The position numbers and the translations under genes are program-made. Shown here piece after piece: positions 1 to 11,741 of a stretch of DNA of 64,000 nucleotides; within the stretch, counting starts at the first letter, position 1, and every line of letters starts with the position of its first letter. Under the pieces are notes generated by a model, which was given only the letters and a program-made list of their open reading frames with translations, was not told the DNA's origin and did no database searches. Origin of the DNA: Colocasia esculenta (Eukaryota > Streptophyta > Magnoliopsida > Alismatales > Araceae); NCBI GenBank assembly GCA_014218235.1, contig CM024763.1, positions 86,290,244 through 86,354,243 of the forward strand, given 5' to 3'.

Positions 1-528
1 ACCCAATTCTTCCCCGGTGCTTCCCCTTCATTTCCAAGGCTGGCCGGAGGTCGTGGGCATCCTTTTCAAGTCGCGTCGGGCTTGGCGGACGTGTTTATGA
101 AGGCAACTGAAACGCGTCCTGTATGGCCGATGCGATTATGCTCTTTAACGCATCGGGTATGCTGGATGCGACTATGTCCTTAACGCGGCGGGTAAAGCCG
201 ACGTGGTTTCCGTCACATGCTTTAATTAGAGTCGCGTCCACCAAGGTTGCCGCGATTTAAAAGTCAAACCCTAAAGCCTACGACTGAGGACAGTGCATTT
301 ATGAGACCCATGCTTCGAATCATTGCCCAATTGGAAACGCATCTGCTAAGGCCGCCGTGTTTCAAGTCGCGGCGGCCCTACCCGACGCGATTCCAAACAT
401 AGCTGTGGGCTATGATCATCATGCAGTTGTCCCATCAAATTGACTTTTAATTCGCGACGCTCATACTCGACACGCTTCAATTCATAGACGTGGCAGCTGT
501 ACTCGACGCGATTCAAGCCTTTCACCTC

Positions 529-537
529 TATAAATAG
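529..537 (+). promoter_or_regulatory. TATA box of T1
   Basis: TATAAATAG in a moderately G+C-rich context is a good plant core-promoter match. Transcription would be expected to start about 25-35 bp downstream, near 560, which would put the following intron-like segment inside the transcript. Inferred from sequence only. Confidence 0.5.
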
Positions 538-557
538 ACCCCCGAGGGTCATTTGTT

Positions 558-662
558 GAGGGGGTCCATTCAGTGCGGCGAAGCCCTGTCGGATTCCCAC
601 CTCAACTTCCAAACCAGAGGGGGGTCCAACGATCGTGGCGAAGCCCTGCCGGATTCCCACCT
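558..662 (+). repeat. Two tandem copies of a ~45-bp unit, 60-bp spacing
   Basis: Copies at 558-602 and 617-662 share a G-run followed by GGTCCA and then GGCGAAGCCCTG and GGATTCCCACCT. They sit just downstream of the TATA box, so they would be in the transcribed leader. No function is evident. Confidence 0.6.
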
Positions 663-935
663 TGGCTCTGGACCAAGGAGGCCTGCCACGCCGTCTGAGC
701 TATCCCGTCCATCTAATCGACGCAAGGTGGAGGAACGCGGTCTTCGTCCCCTTTGTCCGTCCATTCCAAGCTGTGCCGCCGCGCCATCGAAGATTGGGGA
801 AGCACCCCTTCCTCTCCTTTTCTTGTTTACATCATCTCCTCCGAGCCCCACGTGGCTCCTTCTTTACCTTTTCACACACACACACATGCATGCATTACAC
901 ACACCACATTTTTAGGGTTTAAAAGCCACCACACG

Positions 936-1037
936 GTAAGTCGTTCCCCATGCCATTCATTCTTTTTCCATATCATTTATCTAGGATTGTATACTACACA
1001 TGTGGCTAATCCCCTCTCTTTTTGTATTATTTTTCAG
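936..1037 (+). other. Candidate leader intron (GTAAGT ... TTTTTCAG)
   Basis: A strong 5' splice-site string (G followed by GTAAGT) and a pyrimidine-rich acceptor (TTATTTTTCAG) bound a 102-bp segment richer in T than its G+C-rich flanks. It lies downstream of the TATA box, so it could be a leader intron of the T1 transcript. There is no reading frame across it to test the call; RNA data would decide. Confidence 0.35.
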
Positions 1038-2181
1038 GATAATCAAATGGAAAATGCCTTCTACCACGGCCGGCCGTGCTCGTAGAAGAAGAAAGGGCCC
1101 ACGTCCTCGCGCAATCTCCCTCCGCTCCAAAAAGGTACACATTCGCGATCACCCATTCCATCCGCACCCCTTTCGCGCGTGCATTCTCCATTCGGTACCC
1201 TCGCGTACCTGGCGATCACATTTTCATCTCACCCCATATCCCTCTTTGTGGACTACACGTCGCGTCGTCCCTCGGCGGTGTCTACAAATTGGCGATCATG
1301 GTGGGACTTTTTTTTGCACTTTCCTTTTGATTACCCCCTCGTCCATGCCCCACGTGGCACTTTCCTTGGCACTTTCACGTGCCCCTCCTTCTTTTTTCTG
1401 CTTTATACTGTGTTGCATGCTTGTGTGTTTTCATTTTTTTATATATATACATCTCCTATTTCCTGCACTTTTTTTTGTCCTCGGGTTGCCTTTGGAATCG
1501 CGTCCGACACAGAGGACGTGTTTATAACGCGTCCACCTGACCGGACGCATTTCACTTTACTGTCGCGGTGGCTAAGGCCGACGTGTTTCTGTCTGACGGA
1601 CCGTCCACAGGGACCAGGCGCGGCTCTGACAGCCTTCTGGGGCTTTCAGATCTGCGTCCAGGTGATGGACGTGATTCAATTTGAGTTGCGGCATCTGTGC
1701 CCGACGCAATTCAAACTGTCGACAGAAACGTGTCCCTTTGCCATTTTTTGCTATAAATTGCTGCATACAAGGCATCTTGCATCGGTCGTGGGACCTCCTT
1801 CCCTCATACCTTAGGCTCCACACACCCTTCCGGTGAAGGCAAGCTCTCCATTGGGCATTCCGTCTCTTTGGACTAGCGAACCTTCTCCTAGAACCCCGTA
1901 AGTCTCCGTACCCCGTGGATTCCCTCACGGCGGACCGAGCTGGTGGTACCCCTCCGTTGACCCGGGTTTAGATATCCATTGCGTGGTGAGAGGTGATTCT
2001 AGTTGCATCCCGAAGTATCCATACTCTGCCCAACTAGGATCTCACCTAGAGTGACACAACATTTTCAATCCATTAATTAAATGTGAAACTCCTAAAACAA
2101 GCGTAAGCATCATAACTTGTTTGAACCATCTTGATTGACTTATATCTTTGTTCAACTTGTGTGATTGCTTGCTTGTTAAAA

Positions 2182-2844
2182 ATGGACTCACCATCATGCT
2201 ATCCCAACATGGACTATGAGGATAGTGTTAGATCTCCATCTTTCAATCCGTGTCCATCCATCTCACCACCGTGAGGACAACCTTCTACTTCCTATGGTTA
2301 TGTGCGCACACCATGCACTAACCAATTTGATGTCCCCTCACATATACCTCCAATCAAAACCCGGCGAGAGCCTTCCCCCCATCAAGACTCCAAAGTCCAA
2401 ACTGTCTTGCATGCACTTGATCAGCTCACCCCTCAACAGTTCAATCTAATCCAATCTTTGGTTGAGGGTGTGACTCCCCCTCCTTCGCCTTCTCCCAGGC
2501 ACCCACCTTTGTACATTCTGGCGACTTCGCCACCCCCCTGTACATTCTTCATCACCTCGGCCCCCTGGCCATTTGAGCTCCCGTGCTCTGGTCCGTACGG
2601 ACCAACCCTTGGGAAGGCCCATTCATTCAAGGCCACTCCCATGTACTCCCTCATATGCTTAGCGGCAACCCACTCCACTCCAACATGCTCTTCTCCAGAA
2701 ATTGAACGATATGGAGGGTTAAATCAATAAGCTTTCCAATCCCACGGGTGACCCCGTTGCCGCCATGCCAGCTCTCCCTCAAATTTATATACATCCTTCA
2801 GAGATGCTGTCGTACCGGCTGTACAATGGCAGGGGTAACCCCTA
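2182..2844 (+). pseudogene. Gag-like N-terminal fragment of T1
   Basis: An ATG opens a Pro/Ser-rich frame that meets TGA at 2272-2274, stays open again from about 2275 to TAA at 2728-2730, and then continues in the same register to the point where T2 is inserted. The last residues contain YRLYNGRGNP, which resembles the start of the plant gypsy gag core ('Y.G..DP'). Pro/Ser-rich leaders before that core are common in plant gypsy gag proteins, but the lineage cannot be fixed from so little. It is interrupted at 2844/2845 by the T2 LTR; the continuation is not in the window. Alternatively it is an unrelated hypothetical frame. Confidence 0.4.
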
Positions 2845-4958
2845 CTGTAACATCTCGGGCTTTTCGGGTTCTTCTGATGTGTGTGGGATGATGGCCACTA
2901 ACGCGTCCGGCCTTGGCGATGCGTTAGTGTCGCGATGGAGCTAGCCGTCACGACAGTCATCCGTGTTGCGACCAGTGCCTGTGTCACATTCTTGTCGCGC
3001 CCGGTCAATGGGTCGTGACTGCTTTATGCTTTTTGGTCATCTGACGCCTGTCAGAGTGGCAGGTGTGGCAGACTGACCTGTCAGGTTATCGCGGCGTCCC
3101 TAGTGGGTGCGTTCTGGTCATGGTGTGGGCGGCCATCGCGTTACAGTTGGTAACGCGACGCCTCGCCCCGTCGCGTTCTAGGGGCCCAAAGTTTAAAAGC
3201 CTTGGCCGGCGCCCCTTCTCCCTCTTTTGGTTCTTCTCCCTTCCCTCCTCCTCTCCGAGGTGGGGGAAGGTTTCCCTTCTTCCTCTCCGGCGGTTGGAGC
3301 ATCGTCGTTCGAGCGAGGAGGAGGCGGCCGTGGCTTCGTGAAGACCCCTTTGGGGGTTCGGTTCTTCATTTCTGTAGGGATCTCTTGTGCCCATACTTGT
3401 TGGTGTGGTTTGGGAGTCCTTTTTGGGTTAATACATGTTTTTACAGCTTTCCCCATGCTCCCCTCCCCGTTGTGTGCTTGTTTGTAAAGTGTGGGCGACC
3501 CCGGGATGTAGCATCCCAGCGGTCTGCCTCCCGGCTGATGTCGCGATGGCGGTGTGTGTCGCGACATCAGAGGAGGCGTCACTCGGGTCGGACGTGACCT
3601 TATAGCGGCACAATCGGCCGTCGCGATAAGGATCATGTCGCGACTAGGTTTCCTATCGCGACAGCCTTCTTGTCGCGATGCGCTTCCCTGTCGCGACTCG
3701 GTTGTTGTCGCGGTTGCCCTATCCGTCGCGATGGTATCACGACAACTTAGGAGGGCGCGACAAGGCCTATGTTGCCTCGGGTGTTCTGTGGGCTGCGGTT
3801 GGCGTGTCGGCATGTGCCCTAGGGCAGGGTTGCCCTTAGGACCTTCTGGTTGGGAACGCGGAGGGTTGCCTCCCTGCGTTCAGTGACCGAAGGTGACACC
3901 TTCGTGGCCGTGTCCTAGCGGCGGTGCTAGGAGGCTCGCGTCTGTTTAATAATCGATTGTCTGTCGGTCAATCGATTATTAGAAGAGCGATGGTTTCTAT
4001 TCTGTCTGGTGTTGTTCCGGTTTCTCGGGTCATGCCATGTGTGCCGGTGTTGGCCGACGACCCTTCTGGGGGTTTCCGGAAGGGGTGCAGTGTGTGCTTG
4101 TGCCTACTGGGCTTGTCTTGGTTACAAGTCAGCTATGCCGTTTTCTGTGGTGGTTGCACCACTAGTTATCTTTTCGCCCGGTGCTAGACACTTGAGGGCT
4201 TGTCCGTGAGACAGGTTGTTACCGTTACCTGGGACCCCCAGCCCCGTGTGTCTATTAGAGAGAGTTCTTCGGGCAGCGGGCGTGCTCAAGTCACGAACTT
4301 GGAGCAGAAGTGGAAAACGGTGGGGACAACGGCGTTGAGTCGTTTGTAGAGCTATCTTAGCTGGGTTTAGGTCGCTGAGGTGGTTGAGGCGCTCTTCCGG
4401 TGCGGACCAGCTAGTCCTTCTCACTGCCTCGCTCTGTGTTGATTCCGGAGCCATGTAGGGAGGTCAGGCATGGGGCCGCAGCTCAGCCGGGCTGCGGTGG
4501 TTGTGGTTGTTCTTGCTGTGACTTGCTAGCCTCACTCTACCGGGGAGGTTGTAGGTAGGAGTCGACGGCTGGCGAGCGAGAGGGGTGGACTGTGTGTCCC
4601 TCTCTTAGCTGCCTATGGCGGTGGCTTGGTTGCTCTTACTGTGACGGAGTTTCTCACGTTGTTTCTAAGTGAGTCTCGTCGCCCTAGCCTACACGGTGGT
4701 TGTAGCCTAGCCGTGTCTAACTTCCGTGGGCTTTGTTGGTTTGGCCTTGTGGGCCGTGTTTAGTGGTTTCCGCTCTGCGAGTTCTCTCGGGGTGCCTTGT
4801 GCAGACACCCGACTATTGTTTCAGTAACCCATTCCTTGGTGCCGTCCGTGGTGGCACCGGAGTGTGTAGTTCCCTGACCTCGTGGAGTGTCCGAGGTGCA
4901 GGATGGTTCTGCTTGTGGGCCCTCGACCTTGTGGAGGTTTGAGGTGCCCGTGCCTGTG

Positions 4959-5078
4959 GTGAGACGATGCTTCTCACGTGGTTGCTCGGTGTCTCTCGTG
5001 GTGACACCTGGTTGTTCCTTCCCAACCTCGTGGAGGTCCGGGATGTTGGTGCTTGTGTCGTGAGACTCTGGTCTCACG
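4959..5078 (+). other. Cluster of three stem-loops in the T2 LTR
   Basis: GTGAGA (4959-4964) faces TCTCAC (4972-4977). GGTGTC (4988-4993) faces GACACC (5003-5008). CGTGAGAC (5059-5066) faces GTCTCACG (5071-5078) with a 4-nt loop. All are perfect pairings on the strand that would be transcribed. Shorter ones (ACCTC/GAGGT type) lie between. Their density is high for 120 bp of unrelated sequence. Confidence 0.65.
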
Positions 5079-5339
5079 TGGTTGCTCCGGTGTTTCGTGA
5101 GCTTCTTTGTCTTGGTGGGTGTGTGCCGAAGGTTGCTTCCGCATTCTGTTTGACTCCACTGGTTCTGCGGGAGTCGTGTTGGGCCTGACTCTGGTTGTGG
5201 GTCGTGGCATTTCTCTGTTCCGCTGCTTTGTAGTACTATGTGGTAGGCGTTTCTCGCTTTACTGCTTTGTAGATTAGTTTTGCTTCCGCTTTGTTGGAGT
5301 TCCTGCTGCTCTGGCTGGTAAGGGACTGGTTATCCCTAC

Positions 5340-5361
5340 TGAGCCTTATTCACGAGGCTCA
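5340..5361 (+). other. Conserved U5 hairpin, T2 version
   Basis: TGAGCCT (5340-5346) pairs with AGGCTCA (5355-5361), preceded by TCCCTAC and followed by CCTCCC. The same flanks with a differently composed stem occur in T4 (26904-26925), and close relatives occur in T5 and T12 on the other strand. Confidence 0.65.
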
Positions 5362-5742
5362 CCTCCCTACTCTCTTTAGGTAGGGACTCGCTGTCTCAGG
5401 AGTTCGTTGCCGGACGGTTGTGGTGGCGGCTTGTTCGCCGTGCGTTGCCAGCAGTGTGAGTTGTGAGCGTGAGTGCTCTTTGTACTGTGAGTTGAGAGTG
5501 GCCTTTTTGCAAGTCCTCGTGGTATGCCCCTTAAGGACTGCACCTTTCTTTCTGTACCTGTACTTTTATTTGAGACATGTTGTACATATTTTCTTTATTA
5601 ATGTATGAACTTTTTGGTTATAGTTATTTGAATTCATTGCTTATCTCAGTGGACTAAATTCTAACCCTTCCGGGTCTTCGGATCCGTGGGTGGCGGCACG
5701 ACCTTCAAGCTGGCTGGGGTCCGGGAGGTCGGGTCGTTATAG

Positions 5743-5754
5743 TGGTATCAGAGC
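5743..5754 (+). other. Primer-binding site (tRNA-Met type) of T2
   Basis: TGGTATCAGAGC, complementary to the 3' end of plant initiator tRNA-Met, one base after the LTR end. This primer is standard for plant copia elements and many chromoviruses, and it fixes the element's orientation as plus. Confidence 0.85.
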
Positions 5755-6106
5755 TTAGGGGTCCAATGAGATTTGTATTGAGTTGATAACTATGGATGTC
5801 CCAAAGAAAGGTACTAGTACGCTGCTGGCCCGTCTGTGTATAGTTGCTGTTAGGTGAGCATTGGGCTCTTTGTTGCAGGTGGCTAGCTTTCTAGCAGAGT
5901 CCGAGTGTGAGCTGCAGGAGAGTGTTGCTGCTGTTGCTGGGTGCGCATGCTGCAAGCGTGGTTGCTGTTTTCGCTCGTGCTGCGGTTGGGTTCGTCCTCG
6001 GCCTGCGCATCTGTGTGGGTGTCTCGCGAAGCCTGAGAGAGCCTGCATGTGGTGTGGCCTTCATCGGTGCAAGGTTGTTGCCTGTGGATCCGGTAGAAGG
6101 TAGTTG

Positions 6107-6186
6107 CCTTGTTGGATGTCCCCTTGTTGTTGGGGTGTGTCCTTGTTGGATGTCCCCTTGTTGTTAGGGTGTGTCCTTGTTGGATG
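6107..6186 (+). repeat. 34-bp tandem repeat, about 2.4 copies
   Basis: Units start at 6107, 6141 and 6175 (CCTTGTTGGATG...). The first two differ by one base; the third is partial. Local expansion inside the non-coding interior. Confidence 0.8.
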
Positions 6187-8225
6187 TGTGTTTAGCCTTG
6201 TGTACCTGTGCGCCGTTGGATGCTGTGCTCTGCTCAGTCGGCATCTTTGCTCGAGCTAAGCAGATGCTTGTGTGCCGTGTTGCACCGTTGGTTGAGCGCT
6301 GCGACACCTATCTGTGGTTGTTGCCGACTTTGTGCTGGCTAGTTGTGGACTCTGATGAGGTGATCCCGGAGTTCTTCTCTGTTGGTTCTGGTGGAGGCGA
6401 GGTTTTTTTTCCCCAGAATTGTGTTGTGCTCATTTCTGGTTGTTGCGGCATTGCCCTCTGGGTTGAGGTGCATCGCTTGGGTTCTGTGTTCTGGTGGTGT
6501 TTCTTAGAACTATTTTTTGTTGTCCTAGTGAGGGTTCCTCTCCCTCTGGGACTGTTTCTGTGCTCGTTAAAGTCTTCCGTTGTGTACCTCTTTGGTTTGA
6601 GGTCTCTGTTGTCTGGTTGGTTACTATTGCGTTGCTCTCTAGTTTGAGGTGCATCGCTGGGCTGCTTGGGTTCTAGTGTTGTTTCCCAGAACCGTTGGTT
6701 GTTGTCCTGGTGAGGGTTGCTCTCAGGACTGCTCCGGGCTTGTTTCTGTCGGTTGTTGTGCTACCTCAGGGTTGATGTATGCTGCTGTTGTGTTGGCTGG
6801 TGCGTTCTGGTGGGTTTTCCCAGAACGGCGCCTTGGTGGTTTTGGTGGAGGTTCTCCCAGAACTAGTTGTGTTGCTTCCGCTGTCTGCTGTGTTCCCTCT
6901 GTTGGCCATTTGTTTGGGCTGCGTTTTGGTGATGGTTCCCAGAACGGCTCTTGGCACTTTGGGTGGAGGTCCTCCCTAAGCTACCTTGTGTTTGTTTTGG
7001 TTGTCACTGCTCTCTCTCTGTAGAGATGAGCTGTCGCTGTTGCCAGTTGGACTGTTCGTGTTATAGTCTACCTAGGTGCTGTCGGTCAAGGTGTGGTGCC
7101 TTTGACCGTGTGTCTGGCCGTGGTGCTGGCTAGATTGTCTTCTTGATCATTTTTCGGGTTTCCCAGCTGCGCTGGTGGGACTTTGTGTGTCCCCAGGGTC
7201 GGGAGGTTGGCTTCGTTTCTCGCACCCTATGGGCTCTTCCAGATGGTAGTCTGGTGAGTGCCATGGGTGTCTGGTTGGTTGTGCTTCTGTGGAAGTGCCA
7301 GTCTCGTTTAGTGGTTTCCCCTTGCATGTGGAAGAGACTCGTTGTGAGAGTTCTCCTCCCTTGCTTTCTGTTGGTTGCTCGGGGTGATGATGCTCCACTG
7401 TGGTGTTGTGTCGCCAAGGTGCGCATTGTTGCGACCTTCTGGTGGAGTCATCTTCCCTTGGGTTGGACTGTTGCGTGCAGTCTGCTCGTCTGCTTTTGGT
7501 CGAGGTGGTGGACCTTGACCCTGTGTGTGGCCAGTTCGCCGTGTTGTTCTCTTCCAAGTTTCTTGGTTGTGCCGGCGGGACCACTTGTGGGTCTATGTAG
7601 TTTAGTTTGTTATTGCTTGCGTTTCCGTACCGACACACTCTTGCCGACGGTTGTTTGGCGAGCGTCGTGGTTGTTCGGCGGGCTGTGCCTCCTATGGGAG
7701 TGCTAGCCTTGCGTTGTTGTTTCCTCTTTCGTGTGAGGAGAAGGCCTGTTGTATGCCTTCTTCCTCTAGTTTCCGTGGGTTGCTCGGGGTGGTGGTGCTT
7801 TCACATGGCATTTGGTGCCATATCGCGTACCGTGGCGAAGGTCCATCCCCTTGTGCTATCTTGAGGTTGAGCTGGTTGCTCCCCTCGTGCGCGTGGTTTC
7901 CTTGTGGTGCGATTGGTTGTGGTGACCTATTGTCCCGTCTCTTACTGTGCTGGTTTCTTGTCGCCTGACTGGACGATGTAGGGCAGGGTGCCCTGTGTTC
8001 GGTGTGAGGCGGCACCGGGTGTTCTTCTGTTTGGTTTGCTTGTGCAAGAATCGTTCTGGTGTGTGTTTCTCTTGTGCCTCAGTTGTGCTTTGGAGGCACT
8101 TGTCGCCGTTTGGCGGGTGGCCCTCCCCACTTGTGGTGGTAGGAGCGGTGCCCTATGTTTGCGCGCTTCTAAGAGCTAATATGGCTGTTGCGCTCTTGAA
8201 GCTGTTAGTTTTTCACACATTTCTC

Positions 8226-8495
8226 TTGTGGGTCTTTGGTGGAGAGTCCCTTTCTATTGGCCTTGAGTCGTTTTAGGCCGTTGGTGCAGTTGTGTACTGC
8301 ACCTTGAGCGTGTTTCTTTTGTGATGTTTTATGTCCTTGTGCCTTGAGGGTTCGTGGCCGGTGTGGCCTGTACTACCCTTTTTGGCTTGCGGTTTCTTGT
8401 GGGTGACTTGTGGAAGGTCTCTTGTGGAGAGTCCTTCCTATTAGCCGTGCTATTTTGACCGTTGGTGCAACTGTGTTGCATCTTGCCGAGTTTTG
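8226..8495 (+). repeat. Diverged duplication with a re-paired hairpin
   Basis: Two ~85-bp segments about 185 bp apart both contain GGAGAGTCC, then TATT.GCC, then GTTGGTGCA. Each ends in a stem-loop. In copy 1 GGTGCAGT (8283-8290) pairs with ACTGCACC (8296-8303). In copy 2 GGTGCAAC (8464-8471) pairs with GTTGCATC (8475-8482) with one G-U. The two inner pairs have changed on both sides, as expected if pairing is kept. Confidence 0.6.
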
Positions 8496-9641
8496 GTGCT
8501 TGTGGTGGCACCCTCTGCTCGTGCTCGAGTGGTTTGTTTTCGTGCTGTCTGGAGCCTGGTCCATTGTATTTCACTTTGGGTGGCTCCTGGTGCTTGTGCG
8601 AGCACCGTGTGTTGTGTTGTATTTCCTGATCATGAGCTTGTGTGTCATTTCGTGAGTTTGCTTGGTGTTCGTTGCGTTGAGCTTTCCGCCTCTGGGACAC
8701 TTTGTGCTGGCCGATGCCTTGTGGCTGTACCGTTACCACTGTGGGGTGGCTGCTTTGCTTTCTCTAGGTAGCCCTATCGGTGGTACGCCAGGCCTTGGTC
8801 GTGGCCTGTGTCCAGGATTTTCCCTCTCATTTGTGAGCGAGTGTGTTCGGTTGTGGTACCCTGCTTCGGTTTGGGTCCCTTTGAGGTCGACATGCTGTCT
8901 TCGACCTCTACAGTTGTTTCGTTTCCCGTGCAGTTTGTCGACGTCTTGAGTTGTCTGGCCTTGCCAACCTCAAACGTCTTCCTTGAATTTGCTGCTGCGC
9001 ATGTGCCTGTGGAGCATGTGGTTTAGCTTTCTGTGGCTCCACAGTCATTGTGTGTCCTTGTCGGACCACGAGGACGATCTGCATGAGATCTAGTGGTGCC
9101 GACGGACACTATCTTGATCGCTGTGGGTTCTCCACGTGCGTGTTTTCCGCTTGGTTTTGGGTCACCATTAAGAAACTCTCATTTGGCCTTGCTGTAGGTG
9201 CTAGCTGTTGCTAGATGTACGGGGCCATTCAACGGAGTCTTGTGAATGACCTCTTGGCATTTTCTCATTTGCTGTCAGTAGTTGAGACCTCTGTCTAGCC
9301 GCTGGTGACAGAGTGAGTTACTGACCGGTTGGTCTCAACAGTGTGGTCTGTTGAGGGCTCAGTCACGTGGTTTCCGACTGGTGGTTTCAATGTTTTCTGG
9401 TCGGTTTGGTGCACGCCACACCCGTGGAGTTGTCGACATCCATTTGTGTGCCTCACACCAGTTGGGGTGCGCTCTGTGAGCTGTCGGATGCCTAGTTTGG
9501 CACTCCCTTAGTAGTAGGGTCATGGTGGTGACCACCAGGAAGTTGTGGTACGACTTAGTGGTCCCTTTGCACCTGTTGCTTTTCTCCGACCGGGTTTCGC
9601 CCTTAATTTTGAGGACAAAATTATTTTTTTGTTGGATGTAT

Positions 9642-10735
9642 TGTAACATCTCGGGTTTTTCGGGTTCTTCCAATGTGTGTGGGATGACTGGCCACTAATG
9701 CATCCGGCCTTGGTGACGCGTTAGTGTCACGATGGAGCTAGCCGTCGCGACAATCATCTGTGTTGCGACCAGTGCCTGCATCGCGTTCTTGTCGCACCCG
9801 GTCAACGGGTCGCGACTGCTTTCCGCTTTTTGGTCATTTGATGCCTGTCAGAGTGGTAGGCGTGGTAGACTGACCTGTCAGGTTGTCATGACATCCCTGG
9901 TGGGCCCGTTCTGGTCGCGGTGTGGGTGGCCGTCGCGTTACGGTTGGTAACGCGACTCCCCGCCCCATCGCGTTCTGGGGGCCGAAGGCTAAAAGCCTCG
10001 GCCGGCACCCCTTCTCCCTCTTTTGGTTCTTCTCCCTTTCCTCCTCCTCTCTGAGGTGGGGGAAGGTTTCCCTTCTTTCTCTCCGGCAGTTGGAGATTGG
10101 CGGAGCGGCGGCGGCTCGTGTGCGGAGCGGGAGCGTCGTTGTGGAGCGAGGAGGAGGCGGCCGTGGCTTCATGAAGACCCCTTTGGGGGTTCAAATTTTC
10201 ATTTCTGTAGGGATCTCTTGCGCCCATACTTGTTGGTGTGGTTTGGGAGTCCTTTTGGGTTAATGCATGTTTTTACAGCTTTCCCCATGCTCCTCTCCCC
10301 ATTGTGTGCTTGTTTGTAAAGTGTGGGCGGCCCCGGTATGTAGACTCCCGGCGGTCTGCCTCTCGGCTGAGGTCGCGACGGCGGTGCGTGTCATGACATC
10401 AGAGGAGGCGTCGCCCGGGTCAGATGTGACCTTATCGTGGCACAATCGGCCGTCGCGATAAGGATTGTGTCGCGACTAGGTTTCCTATCGCGATAGCCTT
10501 GTTATCGCGATGCGCTTCCCTGTCGCGACTCGGTTGTTGTCGCGGTTGCCTATCCGTCGCGATGGTATCGCGATGGCTTAGGAGGGTGCGACAAGACCTG
10601 TGTTGCCTGGGGTGTTCCGTGGGCTGCGGTTGGTGTGTCGGCGTGTGCCTCAGGGCAAGGTTGCCCTTAGGACCTTCTGGTTGGGAACGCAGCTGGTTGC
10701 CTCCCTGTGTTCAGTGACCGAAGGTGACACCTTCG
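9642..10735 (+). repeat. T2 3' LTR, truncated
   Basis: Matches the 5' LTR from its first base to the GACACCTTCG at its equivalent of 3904, then breaks off. The next base onward is minus-strand T3 integrase. About 1.8 kb of LTR, the end of the element and its target duplication are missing, so this is a deletion or recombination junction rather than a clean insertion. Confidence 0.8.
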
Positions 10736-11741
10736 CTGATGTTTCCTGCACCACTTCTGGTCTAACCATATGCCAATCTCTTGCTTCTTCCCAACATAAC
10801 GGGGATCTACAAGGTCTCCCATACAAAGCTTCAAATGGCGCCATACCTATACTTGAATGGAAACTATTATTATATGCAAATTCCACAAGAGCTAGGTGGC
10901 GTTCCCAATCTCCTCTCCAATCAAGAACACAAGCTCTAAGCATATCCTCCAACATTTGAATGGTCCTCTCGGACTGTCCATCCATTTGTGGATGAAATGC
11001 CGAACTCAACTTCAATTGACTTCTAAAAGCCTGCTGCAAACTTTGCCAAAATTTAGAAGTAAATCTCGGATCACGATCTGAGATAATCGACATCGGAATC
11101 CCATGCACCTTCACAATGCCATCAATGTACAATCTAGCCAAGCTCTCTACGGACTGCTTCTTCTTCATAGCCAAAAAATGAGCACTCTTTGAGAATCTAT
11201 CAACAATCACCCATATAGAATCATTCCCTCTGGCCGATCTTGGCAATCCAGTCACAAAATCCATAGTTACGTGCTCCCATTGCCACTGAGGAATATCCAG
11301 CTTTTGCATCAAACCTGAAGGTCGCTGACGTTCTGCCTTCACTTGTTGACATATCAAACATTTTGCCACTACATCCGCAACATCCCATTTCATGCCAGAC
11401 CACCAAAAAGAACTTTTCAGATCCCAATACATCTTTCCACTGCCTGGATGAATAGAAAACTGTGATCTATGCGCTTCCTCCAAAATCTCTTTCCGCAGAT
11501 CCGCATCATTAGGGACACATACCCGATGATTTAGGCGGATTACACCATCTTCATCTCTAACTATGCCAGACTTTCCAACCAATTCCTGCAATAGTGGGTC
11601 ATCTTTTTGCAAAGCAATAACCCTATCATGAATAGAAGATCTAATGGTCAACTGAGCTAAGAACATGCTGCACAATTGCGGCTCTAGAACAGCCAAAGAT
11701 CTTGAAGCATCTTCCAACATCTTCCAGTCTTTCCGCATCAT
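10736..11741 (-). pseudogene. T3 integrase (truncated)
   Basis: Integrase inserts the cDNA copy into chromosomal DNA. The zinc-binding domain is visible (the H-type region around SIHPGSGKMY, then CLICQQVK). The catalytic triad follows: D in VTMDFVTGLP, D in ISDRDPRFTS and E in GQSERTIQ. After the core the family-typical segment FEALYGRPCRSPLCW is present. The frame then runs into T2 LTR sequence, so the C-terminal domain and any chromodomain are lost. Upstream, a TAA separates it from the RNase H end. The enzymatic core itself looks intact in this copy. Confidence 0.85.

Larger units (their letters stand above)
1..2181 (+). mobile_element. T1: LTR and leader of an unassigned LTR element (partial)
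   Basis: No coding sequence is visible in this stretch, although several G+C-rich chance frames stay open. It reads as LTR plus untranslated leader because a TATA box lies inside it, an intron-like segment follows, and a gag-like frame opens at 2182. It contains many inverted CpG-rich pairs, for example CCGATGCG (127-134) facing CGCATCGG (149-156), a perfect 8-bp stem. The same style of motif occurs in T2, T4, T5 and T7. A second TATA-like string lies near 1751. A short CA run lies at about 868-886. I could not place a primer-binding site or the LTR ends; the left end is outside the window. Confidence 0.5.
2845..5741 (+). repeat. T2 5' LTR (about 2.9 kb)
   Basis: Starts TGTAACA and ends ...GTCGTTATA directly before the PBS; the expected end is TTACA, so the last bases have probably mutated. 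The first ~1,060 bp match 9642-10735 closely, apart from small insertions and deletions. U3 carries clustered GTCGCGAC-type palindromes (about 2930-3760). A TATA-like string (TTTAAAAGCC) lies near 3190. The region from about 4750 to 5370 carries many short-loop inverted repeats, described separately. Confidence 0.8.
5742..9641 (+). mobile_element. T2 interior: 3.9 kb without recognisable genes
   Basis: I looked for gag, zinc-knuckle, DTGA, RT and integrase motifs in all frames and saw none. Long open frames on the plus strand (for example 6171-6647 and 7143-7706) follow from the scarcity of A, and so of stop codons; their translations are low-complexity Cys/Val/Leu-rich strings. The sequence is built of degenerate internal repeats: a CCCAGAAC-containing unit recurring around 6410-6945, and a GAGGTGCATCGCT unit near 6467 and 6647. 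Perfect inverted pairs include GAGGTCGA (8883-8890) with TCGACCTC (8901-8908). Just before the second LTR the expected polypurine tract is degraded to a T-rich run. Confidence 0.7.
2845..10735 (+). mobile_element. T2: large non-coding Ty3/gypsy-type LTR retrotransposon, 3' LTR truncated
   Basis: Two direct copies of a long LTR (starting TGTAACATCTCGGG at 2845 and at 9642) flank a 3.9-kb interior. The tRNA-Met-type PBS directly after the first LTR and a 'GAGGACAAAATTAT' stretch before the second match the layout of chromoviruses of the Tekay/Del kind. No gag or pol motif is visible anywhere inside, so it fits the class of large non-autonomous derivatives that borrow enzymes. The right LTR stops after ~1.1 kb, where minus-strand T3 integrase begins. 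The sense strand is rich in G and T and poor in A throughout. Confidence 0.8.

Noticed and set aside
1000..1814. Overlapping open frames at 1000-1527 and 1179-1814 as host exons
   Set aside because: They overlap in different frames and show no recognisable domain. The region reads as LTR/leader with repeated CpG motifs.
6171..7706. Long plus-strand open frames in the T2 interior (158-187 codons) as genes
   Set aside because: The strand is very poor in A, so stop codons are rare in all frames. Overlapping frames on both strands stay open, the translations are low-complexity Cys/Val/Leu/Trp strings, and the DNA is visibly made of degenerate repeats.
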